From an uncultured Clostridia bacterium (lineage in GTDB: Bacteria > Bacillota > Clostridia > UBA1381), in assembly GCA_947624165.1 (NCBI GenBank), contig CANQJC010000002.1:62001-126000 (forward strand): a DNA stretch of 64,000 nt, in the 5' to 3' direction. This document shows, one piece after another, positions 7,758-15,638 of this stretch. The translations under genes were made by a program, and so were the position numbers. The notes under the pieces are model-generated. The model did no database searches and was not told the DNA's origin. It worked only from the letters and a program-made list of their open reading frames with translations. Positions within the stretch are counted from its first letter, which is position 1. Each line of letters begins with the position of its first letter.

Positions 7758-8654
7758 ATGGCATTTACAGCTAAGGATGTTAAAGAATTGAGAGAAATGA
7801 CGGGCTGCGGTATGATGGACTGCAAAAAAGCCCTTGTTGAAACAGACGGCGACATGGATAAGGCTGTTGAATTTCTGAGAGAGAAGGGTCTCGCGACCGC
7901 TGCCAAGAAGGCGGGAAGAATCGCCGCCGAAGGTATAGTTAAGGCTTATGTAAACGGAAATGTCGGCGTACTTGTCGAGGTCAACTCCGAGACGGACTTT
8001 GTAGCGAAGAACGACGAATTCCAGCAGTTTGTATCGGACGTCGCAAAGACGATCGCGGATACAGATCCGGCTGACGTTGAGGAGCTTAAGAACAAGAAGT
8101 GCGGCGATACGACGATCGGTGAAATGCTTACGGAAAAAATCGCGAAAATCGGCGAGAATATGAATATCAGACGTTTCGCGAGAATCGAAACAAACGGCGC
8201 AATAGTCGAATACATTCATGCCGCCGGTAAAATCGGCGTACTCGTGGAAGCGGACGCGGAGAACAACGATACCGTGAAGGAATGTCTGAAGAACGTAGCC
8301 ATGCAGGTCGCCGCGCTTAATCCGAAGTATCTTTCGAGCGACGATGTGCCGCAGGATTACAAGGATCACGAAAAGGAAATTCTTATCGCACAGCTTAAGA
8401 ACGATCCGAAGAACGCGTCCAAGCCCGATAATATTATCGAAAAGATGATTACGGGACGTCTTGCCAAGGAGCTTAAGGAAGTCTGCCTTATGGAGCAGGA
8501 GTATGTTAAAGCTGAGAACAAGGAAAGCGTTGCAAAGTATGTTCAGAGCGTGGGCGGTATAACCGTTAAGCAGTTTGTACGCTTCGAGACGGGTGAAGGA
8601 CTTGAGAAGAAGGAAGAAGACTTCGCTGCGGAAGTTGCGTCAATGATCAAATAA
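7758..8654 (+). CDS. tsf: Translation elongation factor Ts
   Basis: This 298-residue guanine-nucleotide exchange factor recycles EF-Tu-GDP. The N-terminal UBA-like module carries KELREMTGCGMMDCKKAL, followed by the TDFVAKN motif that contacts EF-Tu and a repeated dimerisation domain. Length is typical. It lies 34 bp downstream of rpsB with its own GGAGG site, and ends at the bidirectional terminator at 8671. Confidence 0.98.
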   Translation: MAFTAKDVKELREMTGCGMMDCKKALVETDGDMDKAVEFLREKGLATAAKKAGRIAAEGIVKAYVNGNVGVLVEVNSETDFVAKNDEFQQFVSDVAKTIADTDPADVEELKNKKCGDTTIGEMLTEKIAKIGENMNIRRFARIETNGAIVEYIHAAGKIGVLVEADAENNDTVKECLKNVAMQVAALNPKYLSSDDVPQDYKDHEKEILIAQLKNDPKNASKPDNIIEKMITGRLAKELKEVCLMEQEYVKAENKESVAKYVQSVGGITVKQFVRFETGEGLEKKEEDFAAEVASMIK

Positions 8655-8670
8655 TTAAAAATGATATTAA

Positions 8671-8701
8671 AAAACCCGAAAGCATTTGCTTTCGGGTTTT
8701 T
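8671..8701. terminator. Bidirectional terminator between tsf and the SCP2 gene
   Basis: A 13-bp perfect stem (8671-8683 with 8688-8700) with a 4-nt loop and T/A tracts on both sides serves the convergent genes. Confidence 0.92.
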
Positions 8702-8708
8702 ATTATGA

Positions 8709-9278
8709 TTATTTCTTTGTTGTTTTTGTTGCTGCCGTTGATGCTGCGGGCTTTGCCGCCGTCTTTGCTGTTGTTGCCGCCTTTGCGGGAGCCGCTGCCT
8801 TTGCGGGTGCCGCCGCCTTTACGGGAGCCGCAGGCTTTGTTGCTTTTGCTTCAGATTTTTTTGTTTCTGTCTTTTTTGCGGGAGCAGTCTTTGATGTTTT
8901 CTTCGCGGCTGTCTTCTTGGCGGGAGCCTTTTTAGCCGCTGTCTTCTTTGCAGGCGCTTTTTTAATTGTGTTCTTCCAGTCTGTGATTTTAGAAGCGTCT
9001 CCCTGAACGTAAGCCTCGCCGTTGGCAACCGCCTTGTCCAGGCTCATTCTTCCGGCAATAACAGCCAGAAGTGCTGACTTTGTAATGTTAAGAACAGCGT
9101 TGTTATCGTAATAATCGTAGGGCTCAACAGAGAGCTTGCCGTCTTTTACCTCCGCATAGAAGGTACCGCCGCAGTCCTCGTCGGTAAACGTTACCTGAAC
9201 CGCAAAATCCGATAATCCGCTCGCGTCAGCTTTGTCGAATTTACCTTTTACCTTTAAAAATGCCTGTTCGAATGTCAT
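8709..9278 (-). CDS. SCP2 sterol-carrier-like domain fused to a Lys/Ala/Pro-rich histone H1-like tail
   Basis: This is a 189-residue protein. Residues ~1-105 form an SCP2 (sterol-binding-like) fold, a small hydrophobic-ligand domain (AVQVTFTDEDCGGTFYAEVKDG, the LNITKSALLAVIAGRMS helix, then AYVQGDASKI). From about 106 to the end the chain is almost only Ala, Lys, Pro and Thr, in imperfect APAKKTAAKK-type repeats, like histone H1 or AlgP tails and expected to bind nucleic acid or other polyanions. No signal peptide is seen. SCP2 proteins of this size in Clostridia normally end after the domain, so the tail is unusual. The function of the combination is unknown. The SD AAAGGAG and a consensus promoter lie upstream. 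Confidence 0.85.
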   Translation of the reverse strand: MTFEQAFLKVKGKFDKADASGLSDFAVQVTFTDEDCGGTFYAEVKDGKLSVEPYDYYDNNAVLNITKSALLAVIAGRMSLDKAVANGEAYVQGDASKITDWKNTIKKAPAKKTAAKKAPAKKTAAKKTSKTAPAKKTETKKSEAKATKPAAPVKAAAPAKAAAPAKAATTAKTAAKPAASTAATKTTKK

Positions 9279-9355
9279 TTTCGAAATTCTCCTTTCGCCT
9301 GACAGATAATTCTGTCGCTAATGTGTATAATTAGGTTAACCGTAACCTTTACTTT

Positions 9356-9385
9356 AGTATACATCAAATAAGAACAAATTGTCAA
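9356..9385 (-). promoter_or_regulatory. Promoter of the SCP2-tail gene
   Basis: On the minus strand a perfect TTGACA (9385-9380) is 18 bp upstream of TATACT (9361-9356). A GGTTAACCGTAACC partial dyad (9334-9347) lies in the early transcribed region and may be an operator. The 9279-9584 stretch holds only this promoter and the two below. Confidence 0.8.
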
Positions 9386-9412
9386 ATATTATTTATATTT
9401 TTGTGACTTATA

Positions 9413-9441
9413 TTGACTTTACAGGCGTCTGAAGGTAAAAT
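9413..9441 (+). promoter_or_regulatory. Upstream promoter-like element toward tRNA-Arg
   Basis: TTGACT (9413-9418), 17 bp, TAAAAT (9436-9441). No ORF follows before the tRNA, so it is probably a second tRNA promoter. Confidence 0.5.
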
Positions 9442-9547
9442 AAATGTAAGTAAAGACGAAAAAAAGGAAAATAAGCTTATTGTGATTATATATGTGAAAT
9501 ATATGAACACGATTCAATGCGCGCGCCGCAAACGCTTGATTTACCGA

Positions 9548-9576
9548 TTGACAATCCTTGTGTCGTATGATAAAAT
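9548..9576 (+). promoter_or_regulatory. Promoter of tRNA-Arg
   Basis: A perfect TTGACA (9548-9553), 17 bp, TAAAAT (9571-9576), 9 bp before the tRNA 5' end. Confidence 0.85.
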
Positions 9577-9584
9577 ATGCTCAT

Positions 9585-9661
9585 GCACCCGTAGCTCAGT
9601 TGGATAGAGCGCAAGACTCCGATTCTTGAGGCCGCAGGTTCGATCCCTGTCGGGTGCGCCA
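9585..9661 (+). tRNA. tRNA-Arg, anticodon CCG
   Basis: This 77-nt cloverleaf has a GCACCCG/CGGGTGC acceptor stem, a GCTC/GAGC D stem and an anticodon stem CAAGA/TCTTG around loop CTCCGAT (anticodon CCG, reading CGG). The T arm is GCAGG-TTCGATC-CCTGT, and the 3' CCA is encoded. A long minus-strand ORF over this region is the common tRNA shadow, not a gene. Confidence 0.96.
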
Positions 9662-9669
9662 GAATGGAA

Positions 9670-9695
9670 ACAGACCGCATATTTATGCGGTCTGT
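9670..9695 (+). terminator. Hairpin after tRNA-Arg
   Basis: A 12-bp arm pair (9670-9681 with 9684-9695) is followed by GTTTGTGT. The T-tract is weak. Confidence 0.6.
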
Positions 9696-9750
9696 GTTTG
9701 TGTATACACGAATTATCCCCGAATTTTACTGGAAATTTATATTCTTGAAT

Positions 9751-10263
9751 TTAAGAATTATTCGACTGAACGATATTCAATATTTCGAGCGCGTAGGAAC
9801 GCGGAGTTCTTCCGTTTATAATATGTATTTTATGATCACAGTCGTTATAAAACGGAAGCCTGTCGTTAAATCTTTTTTCAATATCCTCTATACTTTCACC
9901 GCGAAGCAAAGGACGCGATTTGCGCGCTTCTTCAAGACGTTCGCGTATGACGGAAAAATCGGGCGCGAGATTGAATATGATTCCGCTTTTCCTCAGCACG
10001 GCGATATTGCTTCCGTTGAGAGGAACGCCGCCGCCGGTAGCGATCACCGCGCCGACTGCTTCCGCCGCTTCTTTTATAACTTCGCTTTCCGCTTCCCTGA
10101 AATATTCCTCGCCGTATTTGGCGAAAATTTCATTTATGCTCATGCCGAATTTTTCTGTGATCATATTATCGGTGTCGAGGAATTTGTATTTGGACATTTC
10201 GGCTATCGCTTTTCCTATTTCCGTTTTGCCGGACGCCATAAATCCCGTGAGTACGATGTTCAT
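9751..10263 (-). CDS. aroK: Shikimate kinase
   Basis: This 170-residue P-loop kinase phosphorylates shikimate at the 3-OH with ATP (step 5 of the chorismate pathway, cytosolic). It shows the Walker A GFMASGKTEIG at 7-17, LDTDNMI for Mg/shikimate binding, the RE pair in EEYFREAE, the GGG loop (ATGGGVP) and the lid arginine in KSRPLLRG. Length matches the family. The ATG overlaps the aroE stop as ATGA, so both are co-translated. Confidence 0.96.
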   Translation of the reverse strand: MNIVLTGFMASGKTEIGKAIAEMSKYKFLDTDNMITEKFGMSINEIFAKYGEEYFREAESEVIKEAAEAVGAVIATGGGVPLNGSNIAVLRKSGIIFNLAPDFSVIRERLEEARKSRPLLRGESIEDIEKRFNDRLPFYNDCDHKIHIINGRTPRSYALEILNIVQSNNS

Positions 10264-11117
10264 ATGCCGAACACCTCCTTCTTTACGCGCTCTCCCATGT
10301 CGGACGGAAGCTGCGCGCCGGTAAACAGCTCATAAGCGATAATACCCTGATAGACGAGCATGCCGAGACCGTTAAGCGTTTTCGCTCCTCTTTCTCTCGC
10401 TTCTCTTAAAAAACGCGTTTCCGACGGATTATATATCATGTCGACCGCCGCCATACTGTCGTTTATGAACGACAGATCGTCTATCCCGATTATCCCGTCC
10501 GTAGGCAGTACGTCTTCCTGCGGCTCCATACCCGCGGACGTTGTGTTGATAACGATATCAAAATCAAAATTACGTATCTCCGTGCGGACGATAAAATTTT
10601 TGCGTGACAATATGTCCTCGGCAAGCGCGTCCGCTTTTGCTCTCGTTCTGTTGAGAAGCGTGATTTCCGACGCGCCGTTGTCTATCAGCCGTATAAGCGT
10701 GGGTCTTGTCACGCCGCCCGCGCCGAGTATCAGGATACGGCTGCCTTTTATGTTTATACCCGCTTTCAAAAGGGACATACAGAATCCGTCCGCGTCGGTG
10801 TTATAACCGTAAAGAGTACCGCCGCGGTTGACTATCGTATTGACTGACCCCAATTCCTTCGCCCCGTCCGTAACGACGTCAAGATACCGCATGACGTTCA
10901 CCTTATGCGGTGCCGTCACGTTAACGCCGCGTATGCCGAGCGCGCGTATACCTTTTACCGCGTCGCCGAGGTCGTCGGGATGTACGCGCCACGCGCAGTA
11001 TACGTAATCGTTATGTATCGTATCGGATATGAAGTTGTGCATAGCCGGTGAAAAGGTATGCTCAACGGGATATCCGATTATTCCGAGTTGTTTTGTGTGT
11101 CCGCTTATATCAAACAT
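10260..11117 (-). CDS. aroE: Shikimate dehydrogenase
   Basis: This ~285-residue enzyme reduces 3-dehydroshikimate with NADPH. Motifs are PVEHTFSPAMHN (substrate serines region), NVTAPHKVNVM with the catalytic Lys, NTDADGF, the Rossmann loop LGAGGVTRP and GLGMLVYQG. The ATG at 11117 is preferred over a TTG at 11135 because GGAG lies 8 bp before the ATG. It forms a two-gene operon with aroK. Confidence 0.95.
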   Translation of the reverse strand: MFDISGHTKQLGIIGYPVEHTFSPAMHNFISDTIHNDYVYCAWRVHPDDLGDAVKGIRALGIRGVNVTAPHKVNVMRYLDVVTDGAKELGSVNTIVNRGGTLYGYNTDADGFCMSLLKAGINIKGSRILILGAGGVTRPTLIRLIDNGASEITLLNRTRAKADALAEDILSRKNFIVRTEIRNFDFDIVINTTSAGMEPQEDVLPTDGIIGIDDLSFINDSMAAVDMIYNPSETRFLREARERGAKTLNGLGMLVYQGIIAYELFTGAQLPSDMGERVKKEVFGI

Positions 11118-11191
11118 TGTGATCTCCGTTCGCAATATATTTTATAAATATAAGTATATCATATATACTGCGGTTTGAACAGACTTTTTTG

Positions 11192-11548
11192 TTATTTTTT
11201 TGACTTTGAACGAAAAATTACCGATACGAGAAATCCGAAAACAAGAGCCGCTGCGACACCGCCGGACGAAGCGGTCAGACCGCCGGTGAATATGCCTAAG
11301 AATCCGCGTTCGTTCACAGCTTTTGCAACGCCCTTGCACAGGTTGTAGCCAAAGCCCGTGAGCGGTACGGTCGCACCGGCTCCGGCGAATTTCACGAGCG
11401 GTTCATATACGCGTATAAGCTGTAAAAATACGCCGAGAACGACAAACGTTACAAGTATTCTTGCCGGAGTAAGCTTTGTCTTGTCTATTAGGATCTGTCC
11501 TATAACGCATATAACTCCTCCGACGGCAAACGCCTTTAAATAATCCAT
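11192..11548 (-). CDS. spoVAE: Stage V sporulation protein AE
   Basis: This 118-residue polytopic membrane protein belongs to the SpoVA channel, which moves Ca-dipicolinate into the forespore and out at germination. The sequence YLKAFAVGGVICVIGQILID and the FAGAGATVPLTGFG motif are shared with SpoVAC, its paralogue two genes upstream. It follows spoVAD by 14 bp. Expression is expected from sigma-G in the forespore, but I could not identify a convincing sigma-G promoter. Confidence 0.95.
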   Translation of the reverse strand: MDYLKAFAVGGVICVIGQILIDKTKLTPARILVTFVVLGVFLQLIRVYEPLVKFAGAGATVPLTGFGYNLCKGVAKAVNERGFLGIFTGGLTASSGGVAAALVFGFLVSVIFRSKSKK

Positions 11549-11562
11549 GCAATACCCTCCAT

Positions 11563-12570
11563 TCAGTTTTCGATCGTTACCGCGTGCGCGATCGCCGGGA
11601 TGCTTTCACCCTGCTCGACGACCATGGGATTCATCAGCGCGCCGGTAGCCATAACAAGTATTTTTTTCAAATTGCGTTTTTTAAGCTCTCCGAATATATA
11701 GCCGCAGAAAACGCTGCCGCAGCACCCGCACCCGCTGCCGCCCGCGTGAACGTCCTGCGCTTCGATGTCATATATGAGCTTGCCGCAGTCGCGGTGATTT
11801 TTCCGTATGTCGAATCCCTCTTTGAGCATAAGCTCGCAAAGTATATCGGAGCCTATAACTCCCAGATCGCCCGTTAATATCATGTCGTACTCATCGGGCT
11901 TTGCGCCCGTGTCCGCAAAATGCGCAAGGAGTGTATCGATTGCCGCCGGAGCCATTGCCGCGCCCATATTGCTTATATCCGTCACGCCCTTGTCTATCAC
12001 CTTGCCTGTGGTAACGTGCGTAACGCGCGGACCGTCGCCGTGTGATGAAAGAACGGCGCAGCCCGCGCCCGTGACGGTCCATTGCGCCGACGGAGTACGC
12101 TGCCCGCCGTATTCGAGAGGGTTGCGGAACTGTCTCTCCGATGAACAAAAATGACTTGACGTAAGGCACATTACGTAGTCCGCGCAGCCGCCGCCTATCA
12201 GCATGGAGCCTATCGACATGCTTTCCGTCATTGTGGAGCATGCGCCGTAAAGACCGAAGAACGGTATGTCGAGATCGCGCACGCTGTAATGCGCTCCGAC
12301 GCATTGATTCAGCAAATCTCCCGCAAGAATATAATTTATATCGCTTTGCTTGAGACGCGCCTTTTCGAGCGCGAGGAGAGCCGTCTGACGCTGAAGCGTG
12401 CTTTCGGATTTCTCCCATGTTTTCTCACCGAGAGTGTCGTCCGTAAGCACTTTGTCGAACGTGCTGCCAAGCGGACCTTCGCCCTCCTTAACTCCCGCTA
12501 TGGACGCTGTTTCAAGTATCACGGGAGGATTTTCTATTTTGACTGTCTGAGTACCGATTCTTGTGTTCAT
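11563..12570 (-). CDS. spoVAD: Stage V sporulation protein AD
   Basis: This 335-residue protein has a thiolase-like fold and binds dipicolinic acid on the spore inner membrane. Family features include the N-terminal IGTQTVKIENPPVILETASIAG, the GACSTMTES loop in the thiolase active-site position, HAGGSGCGCCGSVFCGY and a conserved C-terminus SIPAIAHAVTI. It is essential with SpoVAC/E for DPA uptake. It lies between spoVAC (13-bp gap) and spoVAE. Confidence 0.97.
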   Translation of the reverse strand: MNTRIGTQTVKIENPPVILETASIAGVKEGEGPLGSTFDKVLTDDTLGEKTWEKSESTLQRQTALLALEKARLKQSDINYILAGDLLNQCVGAHYSVRDLDIPFFGLYGACSTMTESMSIGSMLIGGGCADYVMCLTSSHFCSSERQFRNPLEYGGQRTPSAQWTVTGAGCAVLSSHGDGPRVTHVTTGKVIDKGVTDISNMGAAMAPAAIDTLLAHFADTGAKPDEYDMILTGDLGVIGSDILCELMLKEGFDIRKNHRDCGKLIYDIEAQDVHAGGSGCGCCGSVFCGYIFGELKKRNLKKILVMATGALMNPMVVEQGESIPAIAHAVTIEN

Positions 12571-12583
12571 ACGCCGTCCCTCC

Positions 12584-13042
12584 TTAAAATAAGCTTATGA
12601 TCCAATAGATAAGCCCCGCTGCGCACGAAGCGAATGTGCCGTACAGTATCACGGGACCGGCTATCGTGAATATCTTCGCGCCTACGCCCAAGACCATTCC
12701 TTCCGTCTTTGCTTCCAGAGCGGGCGAAACAACGGAATTTGCGAAACCCGTTATGGGTACGACGGTACCCGCTCCGGCAAATTTGGCGATTTTGGGATAT
12801 ATGTCAAGTCCGGTAAGCAGCGCGCCCAGAAAAATGAGAGTGATCGATGTGAGTGTCGAAGCGTCCTCCTCGCCGAAGCCGCATTTCCCGAAAACGGCGA
12901 TAAGCACCTGACCCAATACGCATATTATCCCGCCGGACACAAACGCCTTCAGACAGTTTGAAAATATCTTCGAATCGGGAGTTTTTTGTTTCACATATTC
13001 GTTGTATTCCTTATTTGTCATTTCATGCTTCAAATTTTTCAC
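12584..13042 (-). CDS. spoVAC: Stage V sporulation protein AC
   Basis: This protein of about 145-152 residues has four hydrophobic segments and is the mechanosensitive-type channel component for Ca-DPA release. Conserved sequence NCLKAFVSGGIICVLGQ and KFAGAGTVVPITGFAN. The reading frame opens with GTG at 13042, but an ATG at 13021 (MTNKEYNEYVKQK) matches the usual family N-terminus better; the ribosome site AAAGG does not decide it. It is the first gene of spoVAC-D-E; spoVAA/AB are not nearby. Confidence 0.95.
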   Translation of the reverse strand: MKNLKHEMTNKEYNEYVKQKTPDSKIFSNCLKAFVSGGIICVLGQVLIAVFGKCGFGEEDASTLTSITLIFLGALLTGLDIYPKIAKFAGAGTVVPITGFANSVVSPALEAKTEGMVLGVGAKIFTIAGPVILYGTFASCAAGLIYWIISLF

Positions 13043-13151
13043 AGCCTTTCGTTATACGTTTGATTCTAAAATTTATTGTCCCGTTTTATTCGTAAAATAT
13101 GCCGTGTTTATTAACAAAAAATGAATTTTGTAAAAAAATAATATGAACAGG

Positions 13152-13180
13152 TTGAATTTTATTTTGTTTTGATATATACT
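13152..13180 (+). promoter_or_regulatory. Promoter of the DUF5685 operon
   Basis: TTGAAT (13152-13157), 17 bp, TATACT (13175-13180), about 30 bp before the GTATG start region with CGGAGG as ribosome site. Confidence 0.65.
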
Positions 13181-13215
13181 TATTCTGTACAGATTTTTTA
13201 CGGAGGGCGCGGCGT

Positions 13216-14079
13216 ATGTTCGGATATGTCACGATATGCGGAGAAAGGCTCAGCGATACGGGCAAAGCGGATTTTAAAGCGTATTACTGCGGTCTGTGCA
13301 AAGCGACGGGCAAATGCTGCTCGCAGGCGGCGCGGCTCGGACTGAGCTACGATATCACGTTTCTTGCGATCGTATTGTCGGCGGCGGACGCGGACAATAC
13401 GCATGACGAATACAGACGCTGTATACTTCACCCGCGCCGCGGGAAAATGCGCATCGTATGCGGAAGGACGCTGGATTACGCAGCGCGCGGGGGGAATATA
13501 CTTTCGTACCTGAAAGCACTTGACGACGTCAGAGACGATAAAAGCTTCAAGTCGCTTGTCGCCGCCGCAGTACTTTATCCCGGCGCGCGTTCGGCTATGA
13601 AACGATGCGGCGGGCTTTACACAGCCATAAAGGGATATTTGGATAAGCTTTCCGCGCTGGAAAAGGAAAATTGCGCCAATATCGACGAAACCGCCGACTG
13701 CTTTGCAAAAATTCTCGAAACGCTTTTTACGCCGCCTTTTATATCGGACGAATCTAAAAGGCGTATTCTTGCATGGCTCGGCTATAATATAGGAAGATGG
13801 ATCTATGTCATGGACGCGTATTCGGATATAGAAAAAGATATCAAGCGCGGTTCATATAATACCTTTGCCGCGGCGGCCGACGGCTCGGACGCGCGCGGGA
13901 TAAAGGATAAGCTGCGCGAAAGGCTTAAGGAATCGATGACGTTCACGCTTGAGAACGCGGCTTCGGCTTATAACCTGCTTGACTCCGATGTAAACCGCGA
14001 GGTCATAGAAAACATTCTCTATACCGCGCTGAAAAATAAACAGAACGTTATTTTGGGGGAAGAAGATGAATCCGTATGA
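13216..14079 (+). CDS. DUF5685 family protein
   Basis: This 287-residue protein matches the DUF5685 family of Firmicutes. The N-terminus MFGYVTICGERLSD and Cys pairs (YYCGLCKATGKCCSQAARLGLSYD) are characteristic. The rest is helical with conserved WIYVMDAYSDIEKDIKRGSYN, which resembles an all-helical prenyltransferase-like fold. No function is established. It overlaps the downstream J-domain gene by 14 bp, a pairing I recognise from other Clostridia. Confidence 0.85.
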   Translation: MFGYVTICGERLSDTGKADFKAYYCGLCKATGKCCSQAARLGLSYDITFLAIVLSAADADNTHDEYRRCILHPRRGKMRIVCGRTLDYAARGGNILSYLKALDDVRDDKSFKSLVAAAVLYPGARSAMKRCGGLYTAIKGYLDKLSALEKENCANIDETADCFAKILETLFTPPFISDESKRRILAWLGYNIGRWIYVMDAYSDIEKDIKRGSYNTFAAAADGSDARGIKDKLRERLKESMTFTLENAASAYNLLDSDVNREVIENILYTALKNKQNVILGEEDESV

Positions 14080-14647
14080 GGTGCTCGGCGTGAGCGAGGA
14101 CGCCGATGAAGAAACTGTCAAAAAAGCGTACAGAGCGTTGGTGAAGAAATATCACCCCGATAAGTACGTAAACAATCCGCTTGCCGATTTGGCGAGTGAA
14201 AAAATAAAGGAAATCAACAAGGCATACGATATGATCATGAACAAAAGCGCGTCGTCGGGACAAACGTCCGGCGGCACGTCGTATACGGGGAACACGTATA
14301 CGTCCGGCGCGGCGTCGTTTGCGAACGTCCGCATACTCATTTCGCAGTCGCGCATTCCCGAAGCTCTCGCCATGCTCGAAAAGCTGCCGAGGAGCGCGGA
14401 GTGGTATTATCTTTCGGGACGCGCCCGTATGCAGATAGGCTGGTACGACCAGGCGATTTCCTTTCTGCGGACGGCAGTCAATATGGAGCCGGACAATATC
14501 GAGTACAAAAACGCGCTCGAAAATATATTGAACAGGAACACGACATACACAAACACGCCGACGGGAACGACATATTCCGGCTGCTGCTCCCCGTGCGATT
14601 TGTGCACGGCGTGTATGTGTTTGGACTGCGTATGTCCGTGTTACTAA
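14066..14647 (+). CDS. DnaJ-domain protein with TPR-like and Cys-rich C-terminus
   Basis: This 193-residue protein has an N-terminal J domain (about 1-65) with the DnaK-stimulating HPD triad in KKYHPDKYV. A Ser/Thr/Gly linker follows, then a TPR-like pair (about 95-155, AEWYYLSGRARMQIGWYDQA). The last 22 residues contain nine cysteines, a likely metal or membrane-proximal site. It is not the classic DnaJ, since the zinc-finger and C-terminal substrate domains are missing. Overlap with the DUF5685 gene suggests a joint role. Confidence 0.9.
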   Translation: MNPYEVLGVSEDADEETVKKAYRALVKKYHPDKYVNNPLADLASEKIKEINKAYDMIMNKSASSGQTSGGTSYTGNTYTSGAASFANVRILISQSRIPEALAMLEKLPRSAEWYYLSGRARMQIGWYDQAISFLRTAVNMEPDNIEYKNALENILNRNTTYTNTPTGTTYSGCCSPCDLCTACMCLDCVCPCY

Positions 14648-14666
14648 AACTTTAAGGAGAATTTAA

Positions 14667-15638
14667 ATGAACAAGGAACAGCATATAACATCAATAGGCG
14701 GTCAGGCGGTAATGGAGGGCGTGATGATGCGCGGTCCGTACAAAACCGCCGTGGCTGTCAGGAAACCCGACGGTGATATCGCGAAAAAAATCGACGAGAA
14801 CGGTACGAAAACCCGTTCGAGCTTTTTCAGACTGCCTATCGTGCGCGGCTGCGTTAATTTTATAGACAGCCTTGTTATCGGAATGAAGGCACTCATGTAC
14901 AGCGCGGAATTTGTGGACATAGAAGACGAGGAAGGGGAGAGCGAAAGCAAGTTTGACAAGTGGCTCGACGAAAAATTCGGCGATAAAATAAAGGATATAG
15001 TAATATACGTATCAATAGCCATTTCGCTCGTTTTCAGCGTGCTTCTTTTCATGATACTGCCCACGTTCATAACGCGCGGCGCGGAAAAGCTCGGCGCGTT
15101 TATACCCGCCGTGTCGGCGTTCGTGGATTCGCATTTGTTCACAAGCCTTTTTGAAGGTATCGTGCGTATGGCGATATTTATCGGATACCTCGCTCTTGTG
15201 TCAAACATGAAAGAAATAAAAAGAGTGTTTCGCTATCACGGCGCGGAGCATAAGACGATTGCGTGCTACGAAGCCGGCGAGGAACTGACGGTCGAGAATA
15301 TAAAGAAATTTACGCGTTTTCACCCCAGATGCGGAACGAGCTTTTTGCTTTTCGTAATGATAGTGAGCATACTCCTGTTCGCGCTGTTACCGAGAGTAGA
15401 TATGGTTATTTTGAGAGTCCTTATGCGTCTCGCGCTGCTGCCTGTGGTCGCGGGAATTTCGTATGAACTCATTAAATGGGCGGGCAGAAGCAAAAACGTA
15501 TGCGTAACGTGGCTTTCGAAACCCGGTTTGTGGCTTCAGAAGCTTACGACGCGCGAACCCGATGAAAGCATGATCGAAGTAGCGATAGCCGCCATGGAAC
15601 CGTGTATACCCGAGAATAAAGAGGACGACAGATGGTGA
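14667..15638 (+). CDS. DUF1385 family membrane protein (YqhQ-like)
   Basis: This 323-residue protein has the family signature GGQAVMEGVMMRGP near the N-terminus, four to five hydrophobic helices (about 110-260) and the conserved motifs FRYHGAEHKTIACYEAG and HPRCGTSFL. Its biochemical role is unknown. In Clostridia it commonly precedes prmC and prfA; here prmC overlaps it by 7 bp. Confidence 0.93.
   Translation: MNKEQHITSIGGQAVMEGVMMRGPYKTAVAVRKPDGDIAKKIDENGTKTRSSFFRLPIVRGCVNFIDSLVIGMKALMYSAEFVDIEDEEGESESKFDKWLDEKFGDKIKDIVIYVSIAISLVFSVLLFMILPTFITRGAEKLGAFIPAVSAFVDSHLFTSLFEGIVRMAIFIGYLALVSNMKEIKRVFRYHGAEHKTIACYEAGEELTVENIKKFTRFHPRCGTSFLLFVMIVSILLFALLPRVDMVILRVLMRLALLPVVAGISYELIKWAGRSKNVCVTWLSKPGLWLQKLTTREPDESMIEVAIAAMEPCIPENKEDDRW

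Noticed and set aside
8686-9006. Ala/Val/Phe-rich plus-strand ORF
   Set aside because: Antisense of the Lys/Ala tail repeat of the SCP2 gene; composition reflects the repeat only.
9413-9607. Plus-strand ORF of 64 residues before the tRNA
   Set aside because: No SD, it begins in a promoter element and runs into the tRNA.
9486-9680. Minus-strand ORF of 64 residues (HPTGIEPAASRI...)
   Set aside because: It is antisense to tRNA-Arg; such shadows of tRNA genes are frequently mis-annotated.
12891-13200. Sigma-G promoter for spoVAC
   Set aside because: Possible CATATTT and GAATA-like elements exist upstream, but not at a proper spacing, so I did not call one.
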